64,000 nt of DNA from an uncultured Prevotella sp. (GCA_945833995.1 CAMAGM010000001.1:1-64000), one strand, 5' to 3'. Shown: positions 8,717-23,966, counted from the first letter of the stretch. Notes: generated by a model from the letters alone, not told the origin. A program made the numbers and translations.

Positions 8717-11700
8717 TTAGAATGTGACGCTCAAACCGAGGACGAGCTTCTTCATTGTAGGATAAACGCCCTTGTCAAGACCTGGGCAGTTATACTCCTG
8801 AGTACATGTCTCAGGATCAAGACCAGGATACTTTGTGAAGCAGAAGAAATCGTCAAGAGAGACATATGCACGTACATTCTCCATGAAAACCTTCTTTGTT
8901 ATGCTCTTGGGCAATGTGTAACCGAGCTGTATCTGCTTAATCTTGAAGAAAGCTCCGCTATATACCATTGCTGATGAGCTGTAGAACTTAAGGTCACCAT
9001 ACACACTCTTTGCCTCTGGGAACTTGCCAGACTTGAAGTCGTCATAAACACCTTTGGCTACGTTGTTGTAACCAGTACGATATAAACCGTAGTAAACATC
9101 GTTTCCTGCCTGACCTGTGCCGAATACAGTGAGGTCGAAGCCCTTATACTCTGCATTAAGAGTGATACCATATGTCACGTCAGGAATACCCGAGCCGATG
9201 TTTGTCATATCACCTTCCTGCGGGTCGTTTGTGATAGAGCCGTCTGCTGCACGATACAATGCAGTGCCATCATCCGCACGGCCTACGTAGTCATAACCAC
9301 GCATGTACCATATTGGCTCACCCTCCTCGAAGTAACAGCGGATAGCACCAGGGCTTGCACCCTCGACTGTCGCACCAGCAATACGCTCGATAGACGGGTC
9401 AAGATATGTACACTTGTTGCTGAGGAACGAAACGTTGCCGGCAATGCCATACTTGAAGTCACCGATATGATCCCTCCAAGAGAGTTCGATCTCAACACCG
9501 TTGTTCTTTACCTTGCCAGCGTTCTTTGTGATTGATGAAACACCTGACTCTGGCATGGCAGGAGCATTTACGAGAAGGTCCTTGGTTGTCTTTGTGTACC
9601 AGTCAATACCAAGAGTGAGACGGTCGTTGAGGAATCGCATGTCAAGACCGAGGTCAATCTGCTCAGATGTCTCCCATGTCAGGTTCGGGTTAGCGATACC
9701 GTTAGGCATTGAGCCGTATGTAGCTGTGTTGTCAGCGCCATACTGATACCACTGGCCATTAGTTGCGATGCCAGCAGTGTATGAGTAGTTGCTAAGCACG
9801 TTTACGTTACCATTCTGACCCCAAGAGGCACGAATCTTACCAAATGAGATGATGCTTGGGTCAATATTGTTCTTGAAGAATGATTCATTAGAGAATGTCC
9901 AGCCTGCAGATGCAGAGAAGAAATTACCCCAACGGTTGTATGAAGGAAGTTTCTCAGAAGAGAAAGCATCAGCACGGAAGTTACCCTGGAAGCTATAGCG
10001 GTTGTCATAGCTATAGGTGATACGTCCGAAGTAAGAGATTGCGCTGCTCTCACCTTTAATACCATTGATAGTCTTTGTTGTATTTGCGTTTCCGTTTACA
10101 CAATCAAGGAAACGGAAGTTAGGATCGTAAGCAGTAAGGATATCCGGACCGCTTGCTGCACCTTTGACATACTTTGACTGATAATGACGGTATGACATAC
10201 CTGCCATGGCACCAACATCATGCTTGCCGAAGCTCTGTGCATAGTTAACGAAGTTCTCCCACTGATACCAGATAGAGTTGCTGCTCTGAGCTGAGATTGA
10301 GTAGTTGTCACCCTTTGTCTGAGCATTGAGGTAATAAGGAGTGGCATAGTCCTCGTTGTTGGTGAATGAGAGACGGTAGCCGAGGCGGGAAGTGTATGTG
10401 ACATACTTAATTGGTGTGAAGTTAAGGTATGCTGTACCATTTATGTTCACACCGTCATTTGTAGCCTCTGAGCGGTCACGCTGTGAGAATGGGTTAGCAC
10501 CCGCAAGACGCTGATTGAAGTATGATGTCGCATAGTAACCGTTTGCATCACCAAAGAGAGCGTATCTTGAGTCGCCTGCCATTGCCTTGTCATAGTAAGA
10601 AGCATAATCGCCGAGCATCTGCGAGCGGTCTGTCCAATAGAGCGGAGTGAGAGGGTCGATGAGAAGAAGCATCTCGAATGAAGAGCCATAGCCGTTCTCA
10701 GAGATACTGCGTGTCTCCCACCTCTCGATAGAGTTGTTTGTACCAACTTTCAACCAGTCCTTAACCTTATAGTCTGCATTAATCTGGGCGCTGAGACGTG
10801 TGTACTTATCCTTGTCGCCCTTTACGATACCGTCCTGGTTAACATAGCTGCCACTTACGAAGTATGAACCACGGTCATTGGCACCCTCGAAGGTGATGGT
10901 ATGCTGCTGTGACCAAGAGTTCTCGAAATATGCGTCCATCCAGTCTGTATCTGTATTAGGATTCCAGTTGTACTGTTCCTTATACTGGTTCATATCTGCA
11001 TTAACCTGGTCGGTTCCGAGCTGCATGCCCATCCAGTCTTTGAACTCAGAAGCGTTGAGAAGCTTACCGACATGACCAAGTCCCTGATTTGTGAATTTGG
11101 CGGTGTAATTGATGCTGCTCTTACCCTTTTTGCCCGATTTTGTTGTAATGAGAACAACACCGTTACCAGCCTCAGCACCATAGATAGCAGCTGATGCGGC
11201 ATCCTTAAGAACCTCCATTGACTCAATCATTGAAGGATCGAGATACTGGATGCTTGATACCTGAAGACCATCGACAATGAGCAATGGACCAATATTACTT
11301 GAGTTAGATGAGTAACCGCGGACACGGATGGTAGCTCCCGAACCTGGTTTACCAGATGAGTTCAAAACCTGGACACCCGACGCCTTACCCTGAAGTGCTG
11401 AAGCGGCATCTGTTGTAGAAATACCCTTGATGTCATCGCCCTTTACCGATGCAACAGAACCGGTAAGGTCGGACTTCTTTTGGATACCGTAACCAATGAC
11501 AACAACATCATCAAGAGTTGTGTCCTCTGGCTTAAGAACAATAGTCAAATCCTTTGTCCCCTTAACACTCACTTTTTCCGTTCCATATCCTATATAAGAT
11601 ATAGACAACTGTGCATCTGGGGTTGCATTCACTTGAAAATGACCATTCAAGTCAGTTACTACACCAGTGTTTGTACCAAGTACTTTCACTGTAGCTCCAA

Positions 11701-11827
11701 TGACTGGGTCGCCATTCTCATCATTTACTGTTCCCTTTACTATGTTCTGAGCCAAAGCTCCCAAAGGAAGCAAACAGAACAGGAACAATAGCACTAGTGG
11801 CTTTTGTAACTTTTTCACAATTCTCAT
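8717..11827 (-). CDS. SusC/RagA-family TonB-linked outer-membrane transporter
   Basis: Carboxypeptidase-like domain VKGTVNDENGDPVIGATVKVLGT, plug SDLTGSVASVKGDDI, C-terminal beta strand. Confidence 0.93.
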   Translation of the reverse strand: MRIVKKLQKPLVLLFLFCLLPLGALAQNIVKGTVNDENGDPVIGATVKVLGTNTGVVTDLNGHFQVNATPDAQLSISYIGYGTEKVSVKGTKDLTIVLKPEDTTLDDVVVIGYGIQKKSDLTGSVASVKGDDIKGISTTDAASALQGKASGVQVLNSSGKPGSGATIRVRGYSSNSSNIGPLLIVDGLQVSSIQYLDPSMIESMEVLKDAASAAIYGAEAGNGVVLITTKSGKKGKSSINYTAKFTNQGLGHVGKLLNASEFKDWMGMQLGTDQVNADMNQYKEQYNWNPNTDTDWMDAYFENSWSQQHTITFEGANDRGSYFVSGSYVNQDGIVKGDKDKYTRLSAQINADYKVKDWLKVGTNNSIERWETRSISENGYGSSFEMLLLIDPLTPLYWTDRSQMLGDYASYYDKAMAGDSRYALFGDANGYYATSYFNQRLAGANPFSQRDRSEATNDGVNINGTAYLNFTPIKYVTYTSRLGYRLSFTNNEDYATPYYLNAQTKGDNYSISAQSSNSIWYQWENFVNYAQSFGKHDVGAMAGMSYRHYQSKYVKGAASGPDILTAYDPNFRFLDCVNGNANTTKTINGIKGESSAISYFGRITYSYDNRYSFQGNFRADAFSSEKLPSYNRWGNFFSASAGWTFSNESFFKNNIDPSIISFGKIRASWGQNGNVNVLSNYSYTAGIATNGQWYQYGADNTATYGSMPNGIANPNLTWETSEQIDLGLDMRFLNDRLTLGIDWYTKTTKDLLVNAPAMPESGVSSITKNAGKVKNNGVEIELSWRDHIGDFKYGIAGNVSFLSNKCTYLDPSIERIAGATVEGASPGAIRCYFEEGEPIWYMRGYDYVGRADDGTALYRAADGSITNDPQEGDMTNIGSGIPDVTYGITLNAEYKGFDLTVFGTGQAGNDVYYGLYRTGYNNVAKGVYDDFKSGKFPEAKSVYGDLKFYSSSAMVYSGAFFKIKQIQLGYTLPKSITKKVFMENVRAYVSLDDFFCFTKYPGLDPETCTQEYNCPGLDKGVYPTMKKLVLGLSVTF

Positions 11828-11891
11828 AGATTGTAGCAAATTATTAATAAATAGGTTTTAAACTTATCTGACTTTTCGTTAAAAATCTGTG

Positions 11892-11958
11892 CAAAGGTAA
11901 AACTATTTTAGACAATAGGATTATTATTTTGTTACATATTCTTTGCCTAATGTATCAT
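11892..11958 (-). promoter_or_regulatory. susC promoter: -7 box plus paired 21-bp-spaced half-sites
   Basis: CAAAGGTA 11892-11899 (TACCTTTG), TGTTACAT 11930-11937, TGTATCAT 11951-11958. Confidence 0.7.
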
Positions 11959-12004
11959 AAATAATAAAAATTAGGCCAAAATTACAAAACATTGGATATT
12001 TGTT

Positions 12005-12041
12005 ACAAAAAAAACAGCCGGGAATCATTAGTTCCCGACTG
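12005..12041 (-). terminator. Rho-independent terminator after the GH43-CE1 gene
   Basis: CAGCCGGGAA-TCATTAG-TTCCCGACTG with A8 on the + strand side (T-run on minus). Confidence 0.75.
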
Positions 12042-12062
12042 TAAATAAATGAAAAAATGTCT

Positions 12063-14594
<2,532 letters not shown>

Positions 14595-14618
14595 TTAATT
14601 TTTCAATATTTTAATTCT

Positions 14619-15983
14619 TTAATTTTTAATAGCTTCCCACCAGTCGAAGTTGAAGAGGTTCTTCTTCTGCATTGAAGTGCTCTTGAACACGAAATAGACA
14701 TCGTGCACACCTTTGCATTTTGTTAGCTCCGTGCGGAAGGTCTCGTATTTGAACTTCGTGTTTGGAACGTCGATTTCTCCTGCCTTCCAGCCATCGGGTG
14801 CGTCGAGACGTATTTCTATCTTTCCGCCAAGCAACAGGGAAGAGCAACTTGCCTTCAGTTCCTTGGCGCCACTGCCAAAGTCAACGCCCTTGACAAGGAT
14901 GTATTCGCCATCGTCGATATCCGTGACAAAGAGCGTGGGATTCCACGGACCTGAAGGATTCTCGCGTGTAGTCTTAAGTCCATATCCCCAAGCCATGGTC
15001 TCTGCCTCAACACGGCGGTATGGATTGAATGTTCCCACCTGCTCCATTTTGCAGTCGAGGAAATAAGGCAGTTCCTGTATTGTGCCATCAGCATTGTAGG
15101 TCATCTCGGCAGCCGACACTGAGCGGCGTTCGGCATGGCGGCTTGTCTCCAGTCGGAAGATGTCGTAGTTAAGTCCGAAGCAATACCATTTGCCCTTATA
15201 CTCGATGATACCGGGATGATTGCCTCGTGTGCGTGGAGTGTGGTCCATGATATGCCCCTTATGCTCCCACGGTCCGATGGGCGACTTGCTCATGGCATAG
15301 CCAATACCCTCGGGACAGCAAGTTGACGCGTAAGCGAGATAATACCATTTCTCGCCACGGGCATTCTTCCTCGACCAGAACCAAGGGCCTTCCTGATAGT
15401 CGCCTATGGGGTCCATCTGCATGATGTCGCCCTTGATGGAAATCATATCCTCGTTGAGTCGCACGCAATATGTGTGGGGATTGCCCCAATACATATAAGC
15501 CTGTCCGTCGTCGTCAATCCACACTGTCGGGTCGATGTCATACCAATGCTCCTGTCGCCACACGAGCGGTTTGCCAAGCGGGTCTTTGAATGGACCAAAG
15601 GGCGAGTCGGCAACGAGCACACCGATACCATTGCCGTGTATCGGGCAATACATATACCACTTGCCGTTGCGCTCAATCACCTGTTCTGCCCATGCTCCGT
15701 TGTTTCCCTTATACCAAGTGAAATCCTTAAGCGAAGCCACCGCTCCATGATCCTGCCAGTTGACCATGTCGGTAGAGGTATAGAGCAACCAGTCTTTCAT
15801 CTTGAATCCCTCAGAATCATCCTCGTCGTGGGTGGTATAGAGATATACGGTATCTCCATGCACATAGGGTGCTGGGTCTGCCGTGTATTTGGTTTGGATA
15901 ATCGGCAGATTGAAGTTTTGTTTCTGTTGTGCCGCTGCCGACATTGTGGCAGCAAGCATAATGCTTAATGTGAGTAGCCTCAT
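14619..15983 (-). CDS. GH43 arabinofuranosidase/xylosidase with CBM6-like C-terminus
   Basis: IIQTKYTADPAPYVHGDTVYLYTTHDEDDSEGF...[21 protein letters not shown]; start MRLLTLSIMLAATMSAAAQ. Confidence 0.88.
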   Translation of the reverse strand: MRLLTLSIMLAATMSAAAQQKQNFNLPIIQTKYTADPAPYVHGDTVYLYTTHDEDDSEGFKMKDWLLYTSTDMVNWQDHGAVASLKDFTWYKGNNGAWAEQVIERNGKWYMYCPIHGNGIGVLVADSPFGPFKDPLGKPLVWRQEHWYDIDPTVWIDDDGQAYMYWGNPHTYCVRLNEDMISIKGDIMQMDPIGDYQEGPWFWSRKNARGEKWYYLAYASTCCPEGIGYAMSKSPIGPWEHKGHIMDHTPRTRGNHPGIIEYKGKWYCFGLNYDIFRLETSRHAERRSVSAAEMTYNADGTIQELPYFLDCKMEQVGTFNPYRRVEAETMAWGYGLKTTRENPSGPWNPTLFVTDIDDGEYILVKGVDFGSGAKELKASCSSLLLGGKIEIRLDAPDGWKAGEIDVPNTKFKYETFRTELTKCKGVHDVYFVFKSTSMQKKNLFNFDWWEAIKN

Positions 15984-16010
15984 CTTTATTGTCGTTATTG
16001 ATTTCGTCTG

Positions 16011-16077
16011 CAAAATTACGGATTTTTTCCCATACATAACTTTAAAATCGTCTCATATACATTCGGAAATGTTACAT
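16011..16077 (-). promoter_or_regulatory. GH43 operon promoter: -7 box plus paired 21-bp-spaced half-sites
   Basis: CAAAATTA 16011-16018 (TAATTTTG), CGTCTCAT 16049-16056 (6/8 match), TGTTACAT 16070-16077. Confidence 0.6.
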
Positions 16078-16232
16078 TACTGATTTTTCCACCTTTTATT
16101 ATAAACGAATGGGAAAATGCAAAAAATATTCAGGGACTGGCACATTGACACTCAGTAGAGAATCAATATACCACTCCCTGTTGTTTACCAACCCCCAGTG
16201 GCTTATTGGCGTTGGATATTAGCGTCAGAAGC

Positions 16233-18938
16233 CTAAGGGAGTTTTGTCTCTGGCATGCCTGCCTCCTTCTGGAAGAAGTTGACCATTCGCTGGAACGTGT
16301 TGTCGTTGAAGGTCACGGGACCATGGTTGCCACCAGGCACGGTGATGAAGTCCTCAAGCACACCTTTGTCCTTCAAGGCCTTGGCAAAGAACTCGCTCTG
16401 GCAATAAGGCACCACGGAGTCGGCATCGCCATGGATGACAAGGACCTTTGGGTCTTTCTTGTCGATATACGACATTGGGCTCAGCGACTTTGTCAGGTCG
16501 GGATTCTTCGACGGACTGCATCCCAACAGTACAGCCTCTGGAGAGTTGTCGTCCTTGTAAGTCTCGCAACGCTCCATGCGGCTCATGTCGATAGGTCCGA
16601 AGAAGTCAACCACGGCATCCACCTTGCTGCTCTCCTTGGTATAGTCGCCAAGCGAGCCCTCGATATCCACCTCCACCTTGCCAAACTTCTTGGTCTTCAC
16701 GCCATTGGTCGTACCGGCAAGTGAGGACAGATGACCGCCGGATGAAAAGCCGGTGATTCCCACAAACGAAGTGTCAAAACCATACTTGGCTGCGTTGCCG
16801 CGAACAAAACGTATTGCTGCCTTCACGTCGTTAATCTGCGAGGGGAACTTAGCTTCGGTGCTTGCCCTGTGGTTGATGCTCACCACGGCGAAGCCTCCGT
16901 CGAGCAACTGCTTGCCGTAAGACTGGAACGCTATTGCCTTGGCGTTGTTGCTAAACCATGCACTGCCATAGATGAGTACTATCACCTTATGGCTGTCCTT
17001 GCCGTCGTCTGGCACGTGAATGTCCATCTTGTGCCCCTCAATGCCGTCGCCAACATAGTCAACGTCCGTCCATGTCTTTTCTGTCTTTGCGGAAGCCGCC
17101 AAAGGCTTCTTTACGCCAAGGATATTGAGCATTGTCTCTGCATAGCGCTTTCCGAGGATGCGATAACCCTCTGCAGAGAAATGGAACTTGTCGATGCCAT
17201 TGCCTGGGCATCCCTCTGACGATATCACATGGGCATTGGGGATGATGTTTGGCAGTGTGGCGATGTTGCTGTTCTGTCCCCAGCACGCTCCTCCGTTCTC
17301 CTCTCTCAGCATCTCGCCCACCAACAGGGGAACATCTTCGGGAGAAAGGTTAAGCTCATTGAGAATACGCTCATAAACCGTCTTCACCATTACAGGCCAC
17401 TGCGGATTGCCGTTGTCGGTCTCGCCTTGGTGCATCAGTATTCCCTTTATGACACCATGCATCTGAGCCTTCTTTGCCACCTCCACAAGGCGACGGAACG
17501 GATTGTTGTCGTAGTTTGCCATAATGTTCTTGAACCAGTCCGCCTCGCCTGCAATATAGACTTCACAGGAATCCTCCATAAAGCCCTTTATGCTCGTGCC
17601 GCCAATGGCGACATGCACAACGCCAACCTTCACGTTCTCGGGCAGGTTCTCACACATGGTGCGACCGAAATAGTCGGCTGGTGTCAGTCCCGTGCCCTGA
17701 CGGCAGATTGGTGGAACGGCAGTGTACCACTTGCCCGTCTCGCGCTTTGGGTTGCTGTAGTTCACGGCAGCCATCACCTTGAATCTCTCAGGCACATTCT
17801 CATAGTCCTGAGCCTCTGCCCTTGCATTGCCTTCCATGTTCGACTGTCCGAAGCATAGGTAAATGTGGAAGTTTGGGTCGGCAGTCTCTGGCACACCAAT
17901 CCACTGCGACAGTGCTGCGGTGATGTTCTTCAGCTTTTCTGTCTCGGCTGGATAGGCATCGGCATTAACCGTTGTGAGAGCCTCGGCGGCAGCCACTGCT
18001 TCCTTTAAGGCGATGCGTGCTGTCAACGCCTCATTGCGTGTGACATCTTTGGCAGCCTCAAGTGTCTCCTTGGCGTCCTTTATAGCCATGAGGAAGTTGT
18101 CCTTATAGATCTTGCTCTTCTCAGGCAAGGAGTATTTGCTTACAAACGCCCATATTTCCTCGCTCGTCATCACTCCTGCGGGGTCGTTGCTGTGGAAGTG
18201 TCCCTTTGCGTCGAGAGTGTTCAGCACCACCTCCACACCGCCGTCTCCTGCCTCCCAAGTAGTGCGCGAGCACTTTGAGTCGGGCTTGTCCGTTGGCCAC
18301 GGCGTTACTGTGGTGGAAGAGCTCTTGCATCTATTATGCGCTGCCCATGCCCCTACTGTTGACATGACATTATCGTATTTCACCACGTCATCCACATTTC
18401 CGTGAGTATGTATAAGAGGTATGGGACGCGAGCTGCACAATGGGTCGCCCCACATCAGATAGCCGCTGACAGGAGCGAAGGCAGCAAACTTGTCGTCCAT
18501 GTAGTTGGCGCAGAAGTATGTCATCATGCCACCCATGGAGAATCCGGAGAGATAGACCCTCTTGGTGTCTATCTTGTATCGTGCCGCCATAGCGTCGATT
18601 ATCGCGCTTAGGAATTGCATGTCCTTGTTGTCAGGAAGTGAAGTGTTTCTGATATCCCAAAACTTGTTGATGCCGTTAGGATAGACAACAACGAATTTTT
18701 CCCTTTTTGCGATGGCTTCCCAATTTGCCATCCCCTGCTGATAGGGTGCATCCTGGTTCATGCCGTGCATCGAAATGAGCAGAGGCGCGTTCTTCGGCAG
18801 GTTTGAAGGGGCATAGACAAGCATGTTTCTTTGCGTACCGCCAACAGAGAGGTCTTCCGATATCGCCTTGTCTAATGCGTTCACTCTAAAGAGTACGCCA
18901 CACAGAAGTGTAAATATAATGATTAGTCGATTTTTCAT
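16233..18938 (-). CDS. Three-domain esterase: CE1-like, SGNH/acetylxylan-esterase-like, alpha/beta hydrolase
   Basis: LLISMHGMNQD...GFSMGGMMTYF; YLCFGQSNMEGNARAEAQD; VIVLIYGSAWFSNNAKAI...GITGFSSGGHLSS. Confidence 0.85.
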   Translation of the reverse strand: MKNRLIIIFTLLCGVLFRVNALDKAISEDLSVGGTQRNMLVYAPSNLPKNAPLLISMHGMNQDAPYQQGMANWEAIAKREKFVVVYPNGINKFWDIRNTSLPDNKDMQFLSAIIDAMAARYKIDTKRVYLSGFSMGGMMTYFCANYMDDKFAAFAPVSGYLMWGDPLCSSRPIPLIHTHGNVDDVVKYDNVMSTVGAWAAHNRCKSSSTTVTPWPTDKPDSKCSRTTWEAGDGGVEVVLNTLDAKGHFHSNDPAGVMTSEEIWAFVSKYSLPEKSKIYKDNFLMAIKDAKETLEAAKDVTRNEALTARIALKEAVAAAEALTTVNADAYPAETEKLKNITAALSQWIGVPETADPNFHIYLCFGQSNMEGNARAEAQDYENVPERFKVMAAVNYSNPKRETGKWYTAVPPICRQGTGLTPADYFGRTMCENLPENVKVGVVHVAIGGTSIKGFMEDSCEVYIAGEADWFKNIMANYDNNPFRRLVEVAKKAQMHGVIKGILMHQGETDNGNPQWPVMVKTVYERILNELNLSPEDVPLLVGEMLREENGGACWGQNSNIATLPNIIPNAHVISSEGCPGNGIDKFHFSAEGYRILGKRYAETMLNILGVKKPLAASAKTEKTWTDVDYVGDGIEGHKMDIHVPDDGKDSHKVIVLIYGSAWFSNNAKAIAFQSYGKQLLDGGFAVVSINHRASTEAKFPSQINDVKAAIRFVRGNAAKYGFDTSFVGITGFSSGGHLSSLAGTTNGVKTKKFGKVEVDIEGSLGDYTKESSKVDAVVDFFGPIDMSRMERCETYKDDNSPEAVLLGCSPSKNPDLTKSLSPMSYIDKKDPKVLVIHGDADSVVPYCQSEFFAKALKDKGVLEDFITVPGGNHGPVTFNDNTFQRMVNFFQKEAGMPETKLP

Positions 18939-18952
18939 ATTAATATTTTTTT

Positions 18953-19064
18953 AGTTGACAAGTTTACGAGTTGACAAGTAAACAAGTTGTTTGTTATGCC
19001 ATTTTGACTATAGCACTATCAACTCGTCAACTTGTCAACTCCTATACTTGTCACCTCGTCAACT
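18953..19064. repeat. Inverted-arm element with 8-mer arms (GTTGACAA / TTGTCAAC)
   Basis: Left 18953-18989, right 19020-19064; between GH10-CE1 stop and the esterase start. Confidence 0.75.
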
Positions 19065-19074
19065 GAGCAATAAA

Positions 19075-21396
<2,322 letters not shown>

Positions 21397-21570
21397 TGTG
21401 ACGAAAAACAAAGGTAATGGTATAATTAGCACCGCCTGAAATTACAAACTCTACCTCTGAGAATACAATGAAAACGTTGTCGGAAGGAAGCAACAACAAG
21501 CAAAATGGCGGTGAAAGAATGGAAATAATAGACAAATTAACACAAAATGTGCAAAAAAAACGTTTTTCTA

Positions 21571-21600
21571 TTGTTAATACGAGAAAAAATGCTATCTTTG
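21571..21600 (+). promoter_or_regulatory. Canonical Bacteroidetes promoter of the iorA operon
   Basis: TTG 21571-21573, 19-bp spacer, TATCTTTG 21593-21600. Confidence 0.75.
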
Positions 21601-21648
21601 CAGCCAATTCCAAAAAAATACATTTTTATAAACTAAATAACACGATAG

Positions 21649-23268
21649 ATGGAAAAGAAACTTCTTCTTGGAGACGAAGCGATTGCACTCGGAGCCATAC
21701 ACGCCGGACTGAGCGGAGTGTATGCCTATCCTGGCACTCCTTCGACAGAGATTACCGAGTTCATCCAAAACAACCCGTTAGCCAAAGAGCGCGGAATACA
21801 CTCGCGCTGGTGTACCAATGAAAAGACAGCAATGGAAGCGGCACTTGGAATGTCGTATGCAGGAAAGCGTGCCTTGGTGTGCATGAAGCATGTGGGCATG
21901 AACGTCTGCGCCGACGCTTTCATCAACAGTGCCATCACTGGAGTGCAGGGCGGACTGGTGGTGCTTGCCGCCGACGACCCTTCGATGCACTCAAGCCAGA
22001 ACGAGCAGGACTCGCGCTTCTATGGCAAGTTTGCACTGATTCCTATTTTCGAGCCATCGAACCAGCAAGAGGCTTACGACATGATGAGCGTTGCCTTCGA
22101 CTACTCTGAGGCAATAAAGGAACCAGTACTGCTGCGCGTAGTGACACGCCTCGCCCACTCCCGTGCAGGTGTTGTGGTGAAGGAGCCACGCGAGGAGAAC
22201 GGCATCAACATCTCCACCGACGCTTGGGTGCTGCTGCCAGGAATAGCACGAAAGAAATACGACGCGCTGATTGGCAAGCAGGACGAAATGCTGATGGCAA
22301 GCAACAAGTCGGCTTTCAACAAGAGCGAATATACCGAACTTGACAAGAAAGAGGAAAAGACCGGAATAGTGGCTTGTGGCATCGGCTACAACTACGTGAA
22401 GGAAGCCATAGCGCAGCTGCCTGAGGAGAAGCGCGCCCTATATAATATAGAAAAGGTGTCACAGTACCCACTGCCTGAGCAGCGCATACAGATGCTGGCT
22501 CGCGAGAGCGGCAAGCTGCTTGTGGTGGAGGACGGACAGCCTGTAGTGGAGGAAGCTGTGAGGGGTATACTCGGAACGGGCTACACCGTGACGGGACGAC
22601 TGACCGGCGCACTGCCACGCACAGGCGAGCTGACACCAGACTCTGTAGCTGCAGCCATTGGCGTGGAACTGCCTGAGACACTGCCCGCAGCAAAGAACCT
22701 TGCGGCACGTCCGCCACAGCTCTGCCAGGGTTGCGGACATCGCGACGTTTATGCCGCCCTGAACAAGGTGGCAGAGGAATATCCCGACCACCGCATCTTC
22801 GGCGACATAGGTTGCTACACGCTCGGCGCACTGCCTCCATTCAAGGCATTGTCGAGCTGCGTTGATATGGGCGCATCGATAACCATGGCAAAGGGAGCCG
22901 CCGACGCAGGTCTGTTCCCAGCCATAGCCGTGATAGGCGACTCGACCTTCACCCACTCGGGAATGACAGGTCTGCTGGACGCCGTGAACGACAAGTCGAA
23001 TATCACGGTGATTATCTCCGACAACCTCACCACCGGAATGACAGGCGGTCAGGACTCTGCCGGCACAAACAAGTTTGAGGCAATCTGCATCGGACTTGGC
23101 GTAGAGCCAGATCACGTACGCGTGGTTGTTCCCCTGCCAAAGAACATGGAGGAGATTACACGCACCATAAAAGAGGAGATAGAGTACAACGGAGTATCAG
23201 TAATCATTCCTCGTCGCGAGTGCATCCAGACAGCGGCAAGGCACGCGAGGGAAAGGAGAAAGAATTAG
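21649..23268 (+). CDS. iorA: Indolepyruvate:ferredoxin oxidoreductase alpha subunit (TPP-dependent)
   Basis: LLLGDEAIALGAIHAGLSGVYAYPGTPSTEITE; LCQGCGHRDVYAALNK; GDIGCYTLGALPP; IGDSTFTHSGMTGLLDAVND. Confidence 0.92.
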   Translation: MEKKLLLGDEAIALGAIHAGLSGVYAYPGTPSTEITEFIQNNPLAKERGIHSRWCTNEKTAMEAALGMSYAGKRALVCMKHVGMNVCADAFINSAITGVQGGLVVLAADDPSMHSSQNEQDSRFYGKFALIPIFEPSNQQEAYDMMSVAFDYSEAIKEPVLLRVVTRLAHSRAGVVVKEPREENGINISTDAWVLLPGIARKKYDALIGKQDEMLMASNKSAFNKSEYTELDKKEEKTGIVACGIGYNYVKEAIAQLPEEKRALYNIEKVSQYPLPEQRIQMLARESGKLLVVEDGQPVVEEAVRGILGTGYTVTGRLTGALPRTGELTPDSVAAAIGVELPETLPAAKNLAARPPQLCQGCGHRDVYAALNKVAEEYPDHRIFGDIGCYTLGALPPFKALSSCVDMGASITMAKGAADAGLFPAIAVIGDSTFTHSGMTGLLDAVNDKSNITVIISDNLTTGMTGGQDSAGTNKFEAICIGLGVEPDHVRVVVPLPKNMEEITRTIKEEIEYNGVSVIIPRRECIQTAARHARERRKN

Positions 23269-23273
23269 TATTA

Positions 23274-23379
23274 GAGGTGATAAGTGAGAGGTGAGAAGTG
23301 AGAGGTGAGAGATTACCTCATAGGCAAAAAGCAAGGAGAGCTATTCTCTCACCCCTTACCTCTCACCCCTCACCACTCA
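23274..23379. repeat. Inverted-arm element with 7-mer arms (GTGAGAG / CTCTCAC)
   Basis: Left 23274-23311 (5 heptads), right 23345-23379; between iorA and iorB. Confidence 0.8.
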
Positions 23380-23392
23380 AAAAGAGAAGAAA

Positions 23393-23965
23393 ATGAAGAA
23401 AGATATTATCTTATGTGGTGTGGGAGGACAAGGAATCCTCTCCATCGCAACAATCATAGGCGAGGCAGCAACAAAGGCAAACATCAACCTGAAGCAGGCT
23501 GAGGTACACGGAATGAGCCAAAGAGGTGGCGACGTGCAGTCGAACCTCCGCCTCTCGACAGAGACCATCTACAGCGACCTTATTCAGAAAGGCGGAGCCG
23601 AAGTGATAATCTCCATGGAACCGATGGAGGCATTGCGCTACTTGCCTTATCTGGCAAAGGACGGAGTGATAGTGACAAGCAACAAGCCTTTCGTCAACAT
23701 TCCCAACTACCCTGAGGAGCAAGACCTGTTCGGCGAGCTGAACGCACTGCCCAACAAGGTGGTGATGCTCGACATCGAGAACGTGGCAAAGGAGGCTGGC
23801 TCAGCCCGCTCTGCCAACGTGGTACTGCTCGGAATGGCTGCGAAATATATCGAGATAGTTTCATCGGAAGCCCTCCGCAACGCCGTTGCCACAATATTTG
23901 CCCGAAAAGGCGAAGCCATTGTGGAAGCAAACCTCAAGGCGTTTGATATGGGGGCAAGTAATTAA
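23393..23965 (+). CDS. iorB: Indolepyruvate:ferredoxin oxidoreductase beta subunit
   Basis: KDIILCGVGGQGILSIATIIGEAATKANINLKQAEVHGMSQRGGDVQSNLRLS. Confidence 0.92.
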   Translation: MKKDIILCGVGGQGILSIATIIGEAATKANINLKQAEVHGMSQRGGDVQSNLRLSTETIYSDLIQKGGAEVIISMEPMEALRYLPYLAKDGVIVTSNKPFVNIPNYPEEQDLFGELNALPNKVVMLDIENVAKEAGSARSANVVLLGMAAKYIEIVSSEALRNAVATIFARKGEAIVEANLKAFDMGASN

Positions 23966-23966
23966 A

